The notes: a model not told the origin generated them from the letters alone. Counted from the first letter of the stretch, positions 1 through 10,096 are shown. The stretch: 64,000 nucleotides of DNA from JACCTU01 sp963848525 (GCA_963848525.1 CAWKDZ010000003.1:124001-188000); one strand, 5' to 3'. Numbers and translations: made by a program.

Positions 1-2060
1 AGGCCGAACTCCTTCGAGATGCGGTCGGACGTGAGGATGAACGCCGCGAAGACGGTGCCCATGATGATCGCCGCGGCGACGACCACGCGCCCGATCGCCG
101 CGATCCCGTGCTCGACCGCCTCGCGCGTGTTCAGGCCGTGCACGTGCTCCTCCCGGATGCGGCTCATCAGGAAGACCATGTAGTCCATCGACAGCCCGAA
201 GAGGATCGCGAACGCGATCGGCGGCACGAACGTCTCGATCGGGCCGGTCCTGTCGAGCCCGACGACGTCGAGCAGGTAGCCCTCCTGGAAGACGAGCGTG
301 AGCACGCCGAAGCCGATGAAGGCCGAGAGGATCGTGGTCACGGCCGCGGTGAGCGAGATCACGATCGACCGGAACGCCATCGCGAGCACGATGAACGTGA
401 CGCCGATGATGTAGAGCAGGAAGAGCGGCAGCCGCTCCATGATCCGGTCGCCGATGTCGATGAACGCCGCGTTCAAGCCCGAGACGTAGACGGCCGCGTC
501 GCTCCCTTCGGTCGCTGCGGGCACGATCTCGCCGCGCAGCCGGTCGACGAGCTGCTCGGTCTCCACGTCCTGCGGCGCCGAGTCGGGCGTCACGAAGACG
601 ATCGCGACCGTCTCCTCGTCGTTGAACTGGGGCTCGCCGGCCGACGCGACGCCTTCCAGGTTCCGCACGCCGTCGTAGACGCGCTGCGCCACCTCCTCGT
701 CCCCGTTCACGTCGACGACGATCGGGATCGGCCCGTTGAAGCCGGGGCCGAACCCCTCGGCGAGCAGGTCGTACGCCCGCCGCGCGGTCTGCTCCGTGGG
801 TTGCGTCCCCTGGTCGGACGCACCGAGCCTGACGAGTGCCGAGCTCGCGGCGAGCACGAGCCCGGTGACCAGGAGGACGACGAAGACCGGCTTGTGGTTC
901 CTGGTCACGAAGCGGCCCCAACGGCCGACCACGGAACGCTCGCGCGCAGCCTCGGAGTCGTCGAGCGGGCGGAGGAACGGCACCTTGAGCCGGTCGACCT
1001 TGTGCCCGAGCTTCGCGAGCACGGCGATCAGCAGCGAGTTCGCGATCAGCACCGTGGTGAGGACACCGAGCGCGGAGCCGATGCCGAGCTTCGTGACGAA
1101 GTCGAGCCCGAAGAACGCGAGCCCGGTCACGGAGATGGCGACCGTGAGCCCCGCGAAGAGCGTCGCGCGGCCCGCAGACGCGCCGGCCTCGGTGGCGGCG
1201 TCCTGCGGTGAGAGTCCCTCGTGCAGGAGCTGCCGGAAGCGCGTGACGATGAAGAGCGAGTAGTCGATGCCGACGCCGAGCCCGATCATCGAGACGAGTA
1301 GCGGCGTGATCGTGTTGATGTCGGTCAACGAGGCGATGATGAAGAGCAGGAAGAACGCCGTCGCGAGCGCCGTCAGCGCCAACGCGATCGGGATCGCGGC
1401 CGCCGTGAACGTCCTGAAGACGATCAGGAGCACGATCAGCGCGGCGAGCAGGCCGAGCAGCTCCTGGGTTCCCTGCTCGATCGGCGGGAACTCGGCGTCG
1501 CCGTTGAACTCGGCCGTCACCCCGACGGGCTCGACTGCCTCGCGGACGGTCTCCTGGACGGCGAGCACCGACTCGCGGTCCTCCTCGAAGATGACCCGGT
1601 CGAACTGGGCCTCGGCGTAGGCGATCCGGCCGTCGTCGGAGAACGTGTTCTCCTCGAACGGGTCGCCGACGTTCTCGATGCCCGCCTTGTCCTCGGTCGG
1701 CGCGAACTCCGACGTCTGCAGCTCCGCGATCACCTCGTCGATCGCCGCCTTGCGCTCCGCCGTGTCGAGCCGCTCGCCCGCGGGCGCGGCGAAGACGAGG
1801 TTGAGCACGCCGCCCTGCTCGGCCGCGAACTCCGTCTCGATCAGGTCCGTCGCCTTCTGCGTGTCGGAGCCCGGGATGTCGAACTCGTCCTTCAGCTGCC
1901 CGCCGACCGTCGCGACCAGCACGATCAGGGCGGCGATGATGCCGATCCAGGCGCCGACGACGCGCCAGGGATGCGAGGCGCAGGCGCGCATCCAGCGCGC
2001 GAGCCCTCCCGTGGACAGCCGCTCGTGGGCTAGGCGACGCTCTGAACCGTTGTTCACCAT
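1..2060 (-). CDS. MMPL/RND-family membrane transporter (3' end cut by window)
   Basis: Reading leftwards from ATG at 2060, preceded by an AGGAG ribosome site 5 bases upstream, the frame stays open to the window edge, giving about 686 residues. A first membrane segment (about residues 33-52) is followed by a large extracytoplasmic loop, then a block of membrane helices containing the GLGVGIDYSLFI motif typical of MMPL/RND proteins, and a second similar half. MMPL proteins export lipids or drugs using the proton gradient. Family length is about 700-750 residues, so only the last helix or so is missing. It is divergent from the DNA ligase gene. The substrate cannot be told from sequence. Confidence 0.9.
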   Translation of the reverse strand, partial: MVNNGSERRLAHERLSTGGLARWMRACASHPWRVVGAWIGIIAALIVLVATVGGQLKDEFDIPGSDTQKATDLIETEFAAEQGGVLNLVFAAPAGERLDTAERKAAIDEVIAELQTSEFAPTEDKAGIENVGDPFEENTFSDDGRIAYAEAQFDRVIFEEDRESVLAVQETVREAVEPVGVTAEFNGDAEFPPIEQGTQELLGLLAALIVLLIVFRTFTAAAIPIALALTALATAFFLLFIIASLTDINTITPLLVSMIGLGVGIDYSLFIVTRFRQLLHEGLSPQDAATEAGASAGRATLFAGLTVAISVTGLAFFGLDFVTKLGIGSALGVLTTVLIANSLLIAVLAKLGHKVDRLKVPFLRPLDDSEAARERSVVGRWGRFVTRNHKPVFVVLLVTGLVLAASSALVRLGASDQGTQPTEQTARRAYDLLAEGFGPGFNGPIPIVVDVNGDEEVAQRVYDGVRNLEGVASAGEPQFNDEETVAIVFVTPDSAPQDVETEQLVDRLRGEIVPAATEGSDAAVYVSGLNAAFIDIGDRIMERLPLFLLYIIGVTFIVLAMAFRSIVISLTAAVTTILSAFIGFGVLTLVFQEGYLLDVVGLDRTGPIETFVPPIAFAILFGLSMDYMVFLMSRIREEHVHGLNTREAVEHGIAAIGRVVVAAAIIMGTVFAAFILTSDRISKEFG

Positions 2061-2165
2061 TTCGACTCCTTGGGTGGCGGCGGGGTTCGACCTAGAGACC
2101 GGGCGGGCGCCGGAAACTCATCGGTCTCCGCCGAGGTTAGCCTGCGAGGAGTGGGGCACGTCGAA

Positions 2166-3620
2166 GTGACCTTGCTCGACGCCGTCGTGGCCGCCTCGAG
2201 CGAGGTCGCCGCCACCAGCTCGCGTTCGGGGAAGGTCGCGACTCTCACTGCGTTGCTCCGCCGGCTCGAGCCCGGCGAGGTCGCGGCCGTCGTCGGCTTC
2301 CTCTCCGGGACGCCGCGCCAGGGCCGGGTCGGCGCCGGCTACTCGACCGTCTACGGCGTCGAGCACGCGGCCGCGGCGCAGCCGACGCTCACCGTCGCCG
2401 AGCTCGATCGCGCGATCACGGAGGTCCAGGCGGCGACCGGGAGCGGCTCCGCCGGTGAGCGCAAGCGGATCCTCGGCGAGCTGCTCGGGCGCGCGACGGA
2501 CCGCGAAGCCGACTTCGTCAAACGCCTCCTCACCGGCGAGCTCCGCCAGGGCGCCCTCGCCGGGCTGATGGTCGACGCGATCGCGAAGGCGGCCGGCGTT
2601 TCCGGGGAGCTGACACGTCGGGCGCTGATGCTCTCCGGCGACCTCACGCGCACGGCCGAGCTCGCGCTCACCGGAGGCGAGGACGGATTGCGCGGCGTCG
2701 GCTTCGAGCTCTTCCGCCCGATCTTCCCGATGCTCGCGTCGACCGCCGCGAGCGCCGGGGACGCAGTTGCGGCGTTCGAGCGCGCGTCCGTCGAGTGGAA
2801 GCTGGACGGGATCCGGATCCAGGTGCACCGGCGCGGCGACGACGTTCGCGTCTACACGCGCAACCTCAACGAGATCACGGACGAGCTGCCCGGCATCGTC
2901 GACGCGGTCCGGCCGCTGCCCGTCCGCCAGGCGGTGCTCGACGGCGAGGCGCTGTGGACGAGCGGGAGCACCGCGACGTTCTTCGACCTACTCCACGTCG
3001 ACGGCGACGATCTGCTCGACACGCCGCTCGCGGAGCGCGCCGCGCTGCTCGAGCGAGTCGCTCCGCACCTGAAGATCCCCAGCGTGCTCACGTCCGATCC
3101 CGAGGCTGCGCAGCGCGTCCTCGACGAGGCGCTGAGCGCGGGACACGAGGGGATCGTCGTCAAGGACGCCGCCTCCACCTACAGCGCCGGCCGCCGCGGC
3201 AAGACGTGGCGCAAGGTGAAGCCGGTGCGCACGTACGACCTCGTCGTGCTCGGCGCGGAGTGGGGGCACGGTCGTCGCCAGGGCCGGCTGTCCAACCTGC
3301 ACCTCGGCGCGCGCGACCCCGGCACGGGCGGCTTCGTGATGGTCGGGAAGTGCTTCAAGGGACTGACCGACGAGCTGCTCGAGTGGCAGACGAGGGAGCT
3401 GCTCGCCCGCGAGGTCGAGCGGAAGGGGATCGCCGTGCTCGTCCGCCCCGAGCTCGTGGTCGAGATCGCGCTCGACGGCGTCCACACGTCCACGCGCTAC
3501 GCGGGCGGCGTCGCGCTGCGCTTCGCGCGCGTCAAGCGCTACCGGCCGGACAAGGACGCGCGCGAAGCCGACACGATCGACGACCTCCGCGAGCTGCTCG
3601 AAAGGCCTCAGCCCGCGTAG
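2166..3620 (+). CDS. lig: ATP-dependent DNA ligase (LigB type)
   Basis: About 484 residues from GTG 2166. The open frame begins earlier (2070), but actinobacterial LigB proteins start with a sequence like VTLLDAVVAASSEVAATS, which fits 2166; GTG 2151 is an alternative. The order is a DNA-binding N-terminal domain (about residues 1-190), the adenylation domain with catalytic lysine in EWKLDGIRIQ (Lys about 212), downstream motifs including GHEGIVVKD, and a C-terminal OB fold. The enzyme seals nicks using ATP, next to the essential NAD-dependent LigA; the usual role is repair. It ends convergently with the VOC gene, overlapping it by 13 bases. Confidence 0.93.
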   Translation: MTLLDAVVAASSEVAATSSRSGKVATLTALLRRLEPGEVAAVVGFLSGTPRQGRVGAGYSTVYGVEHAAAAQPTLTVAELDRAITEVQAATGSGSAGERKRILGELLGRATDREADFVKRLLTGELRQGALAGLMVDAIAKAAGVSGELTRRALMLSGDLTRTAELALTGGEDGLRGVGFELFRPIFPMLASTAASAGDAVAAFERASVEWKLDGIRIQVHRRGDDVRVYTRNLNEITDELPGIVDAVRPLPVRQAVLDGEALWTSGSTATFFDLLHVDGDDLLDTPLAERAALLERVAPHLKIPSVLTSDPEAAQRVLDEALSAGHEGIVVKDAASTYSAGRRGKTWRKVKPVRTYDLVVLGAEWGHGRRQGRLSNLHLGARDPGTGGFVMVGKCFKGLTDELLEWQTRELLAREVERKGIAVLVRPELVVEIALDGVHTSTRYAGGVALRFARVKRYRPDKDAREADTIDDLRELLERPQPA

Positions 3621-4081
3621 GCCCGCTCGAGCTCGGCGACCTCGATCTTCTTCATCTTCAGCATCGCCTCCATCACGCGGTTCGCCTTCTCGGGATCCTC
3701 GTCGTCGAGCAGCTCGCCGAGCCTGCGCGGAATGATCTGCCACGAGACGCCGAACCTGTCCGTCAGCCAGCCGCACGGGCCCTGCTCGCCGCCCTCGGAG
3801 AGCCGCTCCCAGAGCTCGTCCACCCGCTCCTGTGTCTCGCAGTCCACGAACAGCGAGATCCCCTGCGCGAAGGAGAACGACGAACCGCCGTTCAGGGCCA
3901 TGAACTCCTGGCCGTCGAGCTCGAACGTCGCGGTCAGCAACGAGCCCTCGGGCCCGGGTCCCGCCTCGCCGTAGCGTCGCGTGCTCGTCACCTTCGAGTT
4001 CGGGAACACGGACGTGTAGAGCTCGATCGCCTGCTCGGCGTCGCCGTCGTAGGTCAGGAAGGTCGTGATCGTCTTCTGCAT
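3608..4081 (-). CDS. VOC superfamily (PhnB-like) protein
   Basis: 157 residues from ATG 4081, with GAGGAG 6 bases upstream deciding this start over the longer frame. The sequence has the two beta-alpha-beta-beta-beta modules of the PhnB/glyoxalase-like fold, starting MQKTITTFLTYDGDAEQA and containing FVDCETQERVDELWERL and WLTDRFGVSWQIIP. The family is often labelled 3-demethylubiquinone methyltransferase-like, but has no known activity in most members. The C-terminal tail is rich in charged residues. It is divergent from the MetE-like gene with about 39 bases between starts. Confidence 0.85.
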   Translation of the reverse strand: MQKTITTFLTYDGDAEQAIELYTSVFPNSKVTSTRRYGEAGPGPEGSLLTATFELDGQEFMALNGGSSFSFAQGISLFVDCETQERVDELWERLSEGGEQGPCGWLTDRFGVSWQIIPRRLGELLDDEDPEKANRVMEAMLKMKKIEVAELERAYAG

Positions 4082-4120
4082 CTCGGTCTCCTCGTTTCGG
4101 ATGACTTCTAGACTCGCGTC

Positions 4121-5123
4121 GTGGAGACGACAGTCGTCGGAAGCTACCCGCAGCCCGATTGGCTGATCGACCGCGAGCGGCTCGGCGAACGGCTGCCGCC
4201 GCGCGTGCGGGCGCGGGAGCTCTGGCGCGTGCCGGAGGAGCTCCTCGAGGAGGCGCAGGACGACGCGACCCGGCTCGCCGTGCAGGACATGGAGCGCGCC
4301 GGCGTCGACGTCGTCACCGACGGCGAGATGCGCAGGGAGAGCTACTCGAACCGCTTCGCGACCGCGCTCGACGGGGTCGACCTCGACAACCCAGGCGTCG
4401 CGCTCGATCGCACGGGCCACGAGAACCCGGTCCCGCGCGTCGTCGGGCCGATTCGGCGCACGCGGCCGGTCGAGGTTCGCGACGTCGAGTTCCTGCGCGG
4501 GCTCACCGACCGCAAGATCAAGATCACCGTGCCGGGGCCGTTCACGATGACGCAGCAGGCCCAGGACGACCACTACGGGGACGAGCGCAGCCTCGCGCTC
4601 GCGTACGCCGAGGCAGTCAACGAGGAGCTGCGGGACCTGAAGGCGGCGGGGGCCGACGTCGTGCAGATCGACGAGCCGTACCTGCAGGCGCGTCCCGAGC
4701 CCGCGCGCGAGTACGCGATCGAGGCGATCAACCGCGCGCTCGACGGCATCGAGGGCGAGACCGTCCTGCACACGTGCTTCGGCTACGCGCACATCGTCCA
4801 CGACCGCCCGAGCGGCTATCCGTTCCTGCGCGAGCTCGGACGAGTGCGTCGCGACCCACCTCTCGCTCGAGGCCGCACAGCCGGACCTCGACCCGGAGGT
4901 GCTGCGCGACGTCGCCGACAAGACGATCGTCCTCGGCGTGCTCGACCTCGGGTCGAGCGAGGTCGAGACGCCCGAGACGGTCGCGGCGCGGATCCGGCGG
5001 GCGCTCGAGGTCGTGCCGCGCGAGCGGCTCGTCGTCGCGCCCGACTGCGGGATGAAGTACCTGCCGCGCGGGCTCGCGTTCCGCAAGCTCCAGGCGATGG
5101 TCGACGGTGCGCATGCCGTCTGA
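4121..5123 (+). CDS. MetE C-terminal-like (cobalamin-independent methionine synthase family) protein, one frameshift
   Basis: From GTG 4121 the frame gives METTVVGSYPQP, the classic start of stand-alone MetE C-terminal-like proteins, and later VPGPFTMTQQ, QIDEPYLQ and VLHTCFGYAH. The zinc-ligand type His and Cys (HTCFG) are present. Around 4838 one extra base breaks the frame; removing a G (ctcggac to ctcgac) restores LEAAQPDLDPEVL and the C-terminal barrel strand with VVAPDCGMKYLPR, ending at 5123. Repaired length is 333 residues. Such proteins may move methyl groups from cobalamin or other donors rather than make methionine. The last bases overlap the start of the citryl-CoA-lyase-like gene. 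Confidence 0.85.
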
Positions 5124-5853
5124 CCCAGTCAGCCGGATCAGCAAGGCCTACCCCGACCGCGTCGAGGTGCGGGGACGCGACCTCACCGGCGATCTGATGG
5201 GCAGGCTCAGCTTCACCGAGTACTTCCACCTGCTGCTCACCGGTGACGAGCCGACCGAGGACCAGCGCTTCTTTCTCGATCTGCTCCTGGTCGCGATCGC
5301 CGAGCACGGGCTGATGCCGACCAACGTCGCCGCGCGGATGACGCTCGCCGCCGACCCCGACTCGCTTCAGGGCGCCGTCGCGGCCGGGATCCTCGGCGCC
5401 GGCCCGGTCGTGCTCGGCACGTCCGAGGCCTGCGCGCGGCTGCTCGTCGAGACAGTTCGATCCGGCCGGGAGGCGCGCGATGTCGCGCGCGAGCTCCACG
5501 ACGCCGGCGAGAAGGCGCCCGGCTTCGGGCATCCGGTCCACCGGCCGGTCGATCCCCGCGCCGAGCGGATCCTCGAGCTCGCCGACGCGCGCGGTGTCAG
5601 CGGCCGGCACGTCGCGCTCGCGCGCGAGCTCCACGACGCGGTCGCCGAGACGTGGGGCAAGCCCCTCCCGATGAACGTCGCGATGCCGATCGCAGCCGTG
5701 ATGCTCGACCTCGGCTTCTCCGCCGACGTGGTCAAGTCGGTGCCGATCCTCGCGCGGACGGCGGGACTGCTCGCGCACCTGGCCGAGGAGCGGGAGCGGC
5801 CGCTCGGCTTCCTGCTCGCCCGCGCGGCGGAGGAGGCCGTCGGCTACGAGTGA
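5113..5853 (+). CDS. Citrate synthase-like protein, probable citryl-CoA lyase
   Basis: About 246 residues from ATG 5113 (GTG 5107 also possible), overlapping the preceding stop by 11 bases. The sequence carries the citrate-synthase large-domain signature: FTEYFHLLLTGDEPT, an acyl-CoA lid region, the PGFGHPVHR motif with the conserved His, and MNVAMPIAAVMLDLGF. It is much shorter than true citrate synthase (370-430 residues) and matches the short citryl-CoA lyase-like family found beside acyl-CoA ligases. It probably cleaves or forms a carbon-carbon bond in a CoA thioester. Its stop overlaps the next start (GTGA), so the genes are probably cotranscribed. Confidence 0.8.
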   Translation: MPSDPVSRISKAYPDRVEVRGRDLTGDLMGRLSFTEYFHLLLTGDEPTEDQRFFLDLLLVAIAEHGLMPTNVAARMTLAADPDSLQGAVAAGILGAGPVVLGTSEACARLLVETVRSGREARDVARELHDAGEKAPGFGHPVHRPVDPRAERILELADARGVSGRHVALARELHDAVAETWGKPLPMNVAMPIAAVMLDLGFSADVVKSVPILARTAGLLAHLAEERERPLGFLLARAAEEAVGYE

Positions 5854-7169
5854 TCCTCGATCCGGAGGTCGAGACGAGGCCGTGGGCGGAGCAGCTCGCG
5901 CTCGACGACGCGAGCTTCCGCGCCCAGCTCGACTACCTGCTCGAGCGCTCGCCGTTCTATCGGGAGAAGCTCGCGGGCCAGACGCCCGGAGGCCTGGCCG
6001 ACATCGCTCGGCTGCCGCTGACCGACAAGCAGGAGCTGAGGGCGACGTGCACGCCGGACGAGCCCGATCGGCGCGCACCTCTGCGTCGCCGCTGTCCGAG
6101 CTCGTCCGCATCTACTCGACCAGCGGCACGACGGGGACGCCCAGCTACGTCCCGCTGACCGCGGGCGACCTCGACAACTGGGTGACCGGCTCGGCGCGGA
6201 GCTACGCGGCGTCCGGCGTCGTCGCCGGGCAGCGGATCGTCTCGACCTACAACGCCGGGCCGTTCGTCGCGGGCGCAGCGCTGGACGCGTTCGAGCGCAT
6301 CGGGCTCACGCACGTCCCGGTCGGGACCGGGAACACCGAGCGGTTGCTGCGCGCGGTCGAGCTGCTCAGGCCCGAGGCCGTCGTGCTGACGCCTTCGTAC
6401 GCCGCGTACCTCGCCGAGAACCACGACCTACGCGGGTCGAGCGTCGAGCGCGTGCTCGTCGCGGGGGAGCCCGGCGGCGGCGAGCCCGCGTTCCGCGCGA
6501 CGCTCGAGGAGGGCTGGGGCGCGAAGGTCACCGAGGCGATGGGGATCGGCGACATCGGCGTGTCGCTCTGGGGCGAGTGCGAGGAGCAGGCGGGGATGCA
6601 CCTCGGCGCGCGCGGGCTTCGTCCACGCGGAGCTGATCGAGCCCGAGAGCGGCGACGCGGTCGAGCTCGAGGACGGCGCGAGCGGCGAGCTCGTGCTCAC
6701 GCACCTCCGGCACCGCGCCGCGCCGCTCCTGCGCTTCCGCACGCGCGACCACGTCCGCGTCTGGACGAGCCCGTGCGCGTGCGGCCGCACGAGCCCGCGC
6801 GTGCGCTGCCTCGGGCGAACGGACGACATGCTGATCGTGCGCGGCGTCAACGTCTTTCCCTCCGCGATCCGCGAAGTGGTCGCGGCTTTCGCGCCCCAGG
6901 CGAGCGGCAACATCCTCGTCAAGCCGGCCTCGCCGGGGGTGAAGCAGGAGCCGCCGCTGCCGGTGGTCGTCGAGCTCGGCCGCGGTGCGGACGACGATCC
7001 GTTGCTCGCGCAATCAATCCATGAGAGACTGCGCGCCGTGCTCGTCGTCCAGGCGCGCGTGGAGCTCGTCCCGTGGGGGAGCCTGGAGCGCAGCGAGTAC
7101 AAGTCGAAGCTCGTCGAGCGCGTAGAGCGAGGGAGGAATCGATGGCAACGAACACGCTCAACATCCTGA
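5850..7169 (+). CDS. Phenylacetate-CoA ligase-like AMP-forming enzyme, three frameshifts
   Basis: Starts at GTG 5850, overlapping the previous TGA. The pieces in three frames join into one PaaK-like ligase: an N-terminal region with LLERSPFYREKL, the nucleotide motif IYSTSGTTGTPSY, VLTPSYAAYL, AMGIGDIGVSLWGECEEQ, and a C-terminal domain with CACGRTSPRVRCLGRTDD and VRGVNVFPSAIREVV. Frame breaks near 6067, 6095 and 6615 are each cured by removing one base (for example gcgcggg to gcgcgg), giving 438 residues, the normal length for PaaK. The enzyme activates a carboxylate (aryl acetate or similar) to its CoA ester. It overlaps the GST gene by 28 bases. Confidence 0.85.
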
Positions 7170-7835
7170 AGCCGAGCGTCAACAACCTGACCGTCCGGAT
7201 GTTCGTGCGGGCCGCAGGGCTCGACTTCGAGGAGCAGGACGTCTGGGGCAAGACGACCACGCCCGAGTACCTCGAGAAGTACCCCGCGCACCTGACGCCG
7301 ATGCTCGAGGAGGAAGGGCTGCCGCGCGGCTCGATGGGCGAGAGCTGCGCGATCATGGCCTACCTCTGCAACAAGCACGGCCTGACGCAGTTCTATCCCG
7401 ACGAGCCGGGCAAGCGCGCGATGGTCGACAACGCGATGTTCTACTTGATCGGCACGTTCTATCCGCTCGTCACGCGCGCGACGTATCCGACGCTCCAGTT
7501 CGCGCAGTACCCGGGCGAGGTCGCGACGTCCGAGGCCGACGACGCGATGAAGGCGAAGGCGCAGCAGGACGCCGAGGCCGCGCTGGCCGAGCCGCTCGAG
7601 GTCTACAACACGTTCTTCCTCGCCGGAAAGCCGTTCATCGGCGGCGACTCGCCCGTCGATCGCGGACTTCCGGTTCGCGGCGACGCTCGAGTTCCTGCGC
7701 GCGATCGACTACGAGTTCCCGAGCTGGGCGGAGGAGTACATGGGCCGCATGGAGGAGACGCTCGGCGACGCGTACTCGGAGCCGGCCGCCGACGTGCGCG
7801 GCTACATCGAGTACGTGAAGTCGCAGAGCGCATAG
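7142..7835 (+). CDS. Glutathione S-transferase family protein, one frameshift
   Basis: Starts ATG 7142 with GGGAGG 8 bases upstream. The N-terminal half is thioredoxin-like (ILKPSVNNLTVRMFVRAAGL, then YLEKYPAHLTPMLEE), and the C-terminal half is the all-helical GST domain. Near 7650 an extra C in tcgcccgtc breaks the frame; repair gives the family motif GDSPSIADFRFAATLEFL and a 230-residue protein ending VKSQSA at 7835. GSTs are uncommon in Actinomycetota, which mainly use mycothiol, so the thiol cofactor is uncertain. It closes the four-gene run starting at 4121. Confidence 0.85.
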
Positions 7836-7881
7836 GAGGGCGCGATGAGTTTGAGCCGACTCGCCGGTCTAAGTACTTGAG

Positions 7882-8895
7882 ATGACCGCTTCACCGGAGA
7901 TGCTTCAGGCTGCGCGGAGCGGCGACGAGTCGGCGTTCCGCCGGATCGTCGAGGAGCATCGGACAGAGCTCCACGCCCACTGCTACCGGATGCTCGGCTC
8001 GCTCCAGGACGCCGAGGACGTCCTCCAGGAGACGTTGCTGCGCGCGTGGCGCGGGCTCCCCGAGTTCGGTGGGCGAAGCTCGCTGCGGACCTGGCTCTAC
8101 CGGATCGCGACGAACGCCTGCCTGGACGCGCTCGAGCGCAGGCCCAAGCGCCTGCTCCCGGTCGACTACGGACCGCCGGCCTCGACGAACGACGCGGGGC
8201 CGCCGCTCGTCGAGTCCGTGTGGGTCGAGCCGTATCCCGACGAGGCGCTCGGGGTCGCCGACGGCTACGCGACGCCCGACGCGCGTTACGAGCAGCGCGA
8301 GGCGGTGGAGCTGGCGTTCATCGCCGCACTCCAGCATCTCCAGCCCACGCAGCGCGCGGTGCTGATCCTGCGGGAGGTCCTCGGCTTCTCCGCGCGCGAG
8401 GTGTCGGACTCGCTCGACACGAGTGTCGCGTCGGTGAACAGCGCCCTGCAACGGGCCCGCAAGGCGGTGGACGAGCGCCTCCCCGAGCGGAGCCAGCAGG
8501 AGACGCTGCGCTCGCTGGGCGACCACCGCCTCCGGCGCCTCGTCGAGAAGTACGTCGACGCGTGGGGTCGCGGCGACGTCGACGACGTCGCCGCGCTCCT
8601 CGCCGAGGACGCGGTCTTCTCGATGCCGCCTTGGGCGGCCTGGTGGCGGGGCCGCCAGACGATCGCCGAGTTCGCCAAGGACGCTCTCGAGTTCTGCCCC
8701 GAGACCCGTGCCGTTCCAACGCGCGCGAACGGCCAGCCCGCCGTCGCGTACTACTCCTTGGACGACGAGACGCGGCGCTACACGGCGTCGGCGATCGACG
8801 TGCTCACCCTCGAGGGTGAGCTGATCAAGGAGCTCACGGCCTTCATCCAACCGGCCCTCTTTCCGCGCTTCGGTCTTCCGGCCGAGCTCGACTGA
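7882..8895 (+). CDS. ECF sigma factor with SnoaL-like C-terminal domain (SigX5/TIGR02960-like)
   Basis: 337 residues from ATG 7882. Region 2 lies at about residues 10-90 (HCYRMLGSLQDAEDVLQETLL, the core-binding helix), region 4 at about 145-195 (LQPTQRAVLILREVLGFSARE, then the helix-turn-helix), and a SnoaL/NTF2-like domain at about 210-325. Such extra-domain ECF factors usually have no classical anti-sigma factor; the SnoaL domain is thought to modulate DNA or core binding. No anti-sigma gene is adjacent here. It is convergent with dinB. Confidence 0.93.
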   Translation: MTASPEMLQAARSGDESAFRRIVEEHRTELHAHCYRMLGSLQDAEDVLQETLLRAWRGLPEFGGRSSLRTWLYRIATNACLDALERRPKRLLPVDYGPPASTNDAGPPLVESVWVEPYPDEALGVADGYATPDARYEQREAVELAFIAALQHLQPTQRAVLILREVLGFSAREVSDSLDTSVASVNSALQRARKAVDERLPERSQQETLRSLGDHRLRRLVEKYVDAWGRGDVDDVAALLAEDAVFSMPPWAAWWRGRQTIAEFAKDALEFCPETRAVPTRANGQPAVAYYSLDDETRRYTASAIDVLTLEGELIKELTAFIQPALFPRFGLPAELD

Positions 8896-8910
8896 GCGCG
8901 TCGTCGAGCC

Positions 8911-10095
8911 TCAGTCGGGAAGCAGCGGGACCGTCAGGCCCTGATCGCGGCCGAGCAGCACGGCGCGGGTCACCGCGTTCGGCCCGAAGCGCTCCCGGAT
9001 CTCGTCCAGCGCCGCGTCGAGCGCAGTCAAGTCGATGCGGTCGAGCGGGAGGACGAGCTGGAGCGTCTCTTCGTTGTCGAGGTTGGCCACCGAGATGCCG
9101 ACCAGCGTGATGCCCTCCCGCTCGATCGTCGGCATCGCCGCCGCGAGGAGCTCGCGCGTCGCGTCGAGAATGGTCGCGGTGCTCGCCGTCGAGCGAGCGA
9201 GCGTCTGCGAGCGCGTCGCGCGGGAGAAGTCGTCGAACCGCAGCCGGAGCATGACGGTGCGACCGACACGGCCGGCGCGGCGCATGCGGCGGGTGACGCG
9301 CTCGACCAGGCCGATCGCGACGGCGTCGATCGCGTCGGGTGACTTCGGCGCCCGGCCGAGCGCGCGCTGGGACCCGATCGAGCCACGGCGCCGGCGCGGA
9401 TTGACCCGGCGAGGGTCGCGGTTGTGGGCAAGCGCGTGGAGCTGCCGCCCCTGAGCCTGGCCGAGCAGGAGCACGAGCGTTTCCTCCGGGAGGCTTGCGA
9501 TGTCGCCGACGGTCCCGATCCCGAGCATTCGGAGCTTGTTCGCCGTGACCGCGCCCACGCCCCAGAGCCGCTCGACCGCCAGCGGGTGGAGGAACTCGAG
9601 CTCGCGGTCCGGCGGAACGACCAGAAGGCCGTCCGGCTTGGCGACGCCGCTCGCCACCTTCGCGAGGAACTTCGTCCGCGCGACGCCGACCGTGATGGGG
9701 AGGCCGACGCGCTCGCGGACCGCGACCCGTAACCGCGCCGCGATCTCCACGGGTGAGCCGGCGAGCCGCTCGAAGCCGCGAACGTCGAGGAACGCCTCGT
9801 CGATCGACAGTCCCTCGACGAGCGGCGTCGTGTCCTCGAACACCCGGTAGGCGGCCTTGCTCGCCTCGGAGTACGCCGCCATGCGCGGCGGGACGACCAC
9901 CGCGTCCGGGCACAGCTGCCTCGCCCGGCGTAGGCTCATCGCGGTCTGGACGCCGTACGCCTTCGCCTCGTAGCTCGCGGCCAGCACGACCCCGGCGCCC
10001 ACCACGACCGGCCGTCCGCGCAGCCTGGCGTCGTCGCGTTGCTCGACGGAGGCGTAGAAGGCGTCGAGGTCAGCGTGCAGGATTTCCGCCTTCAT
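8911..10095 (-). CDS. dinB: DNA polymerase IV (Y-family translesion polymerase)
   Basis: 394 residues from ATG 10095 (MKAEILHADLDAFYASVEQ), with the metal-binding Asp in the first strand, the YSEASKAAYRVFEDTTPLVE and LSIDEAFLDV palm motifs carrying the second catalytic acidic pair, and a thumb helix-hairpin-helix (LWGVGAVTANKL), then the little finger domain. It copies past damaged bases. The start codon lies two bases from a perfect CGAAC-N4-GTTCG LexA box, so induction by DNA damage is very likely. The frame also runs back to 10113, but that would translate the operator itself. There is no clear ribosome site, so a leaderless mRNA is possible. Confidence 0.96.
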   Translation of the reverse strand: MKAEILHADLDAFYASVEQRDDARLRGRPVVVGAGVVLAASYEAKAYGVQTAMSLRRARQLCPDAVVVPPRMAAYSEASKAAYRVFEDTTPLVEGLSIDEAFLDVRGFERLAGSPVEIAARLRVAVRERVGLPITVGVARTKFLAKVASGVAKPDGLLVVPPDRELEFLHPLAVERLWGVGAVTANKLRMLGIGTVGDIASLPEETLVLLLGQAQGRQLHALAHNRDPRRVNPRRRRGSIGSQRALGRAPKSPDAIDAVAIGLVERVTRRMRRAGRVGRTVMLRLRFDDFSRATRSQTLARSTASTATILDATRELLAAAMPTIEREGITLVGISVANLDNEETLQLVLPLDRIDLTALDAALDEIRERFGPNAVTRAVLLGRDQGLTVPLLPD

Positions 10096-10096
10096 G

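Noticed and set aside
108..1211. 367-codon plus-strand frame at the left end
   Set aside because: Antisense to the MMPL gene, rich in Asp/Glu/Arg repeats typical of shadow frames.
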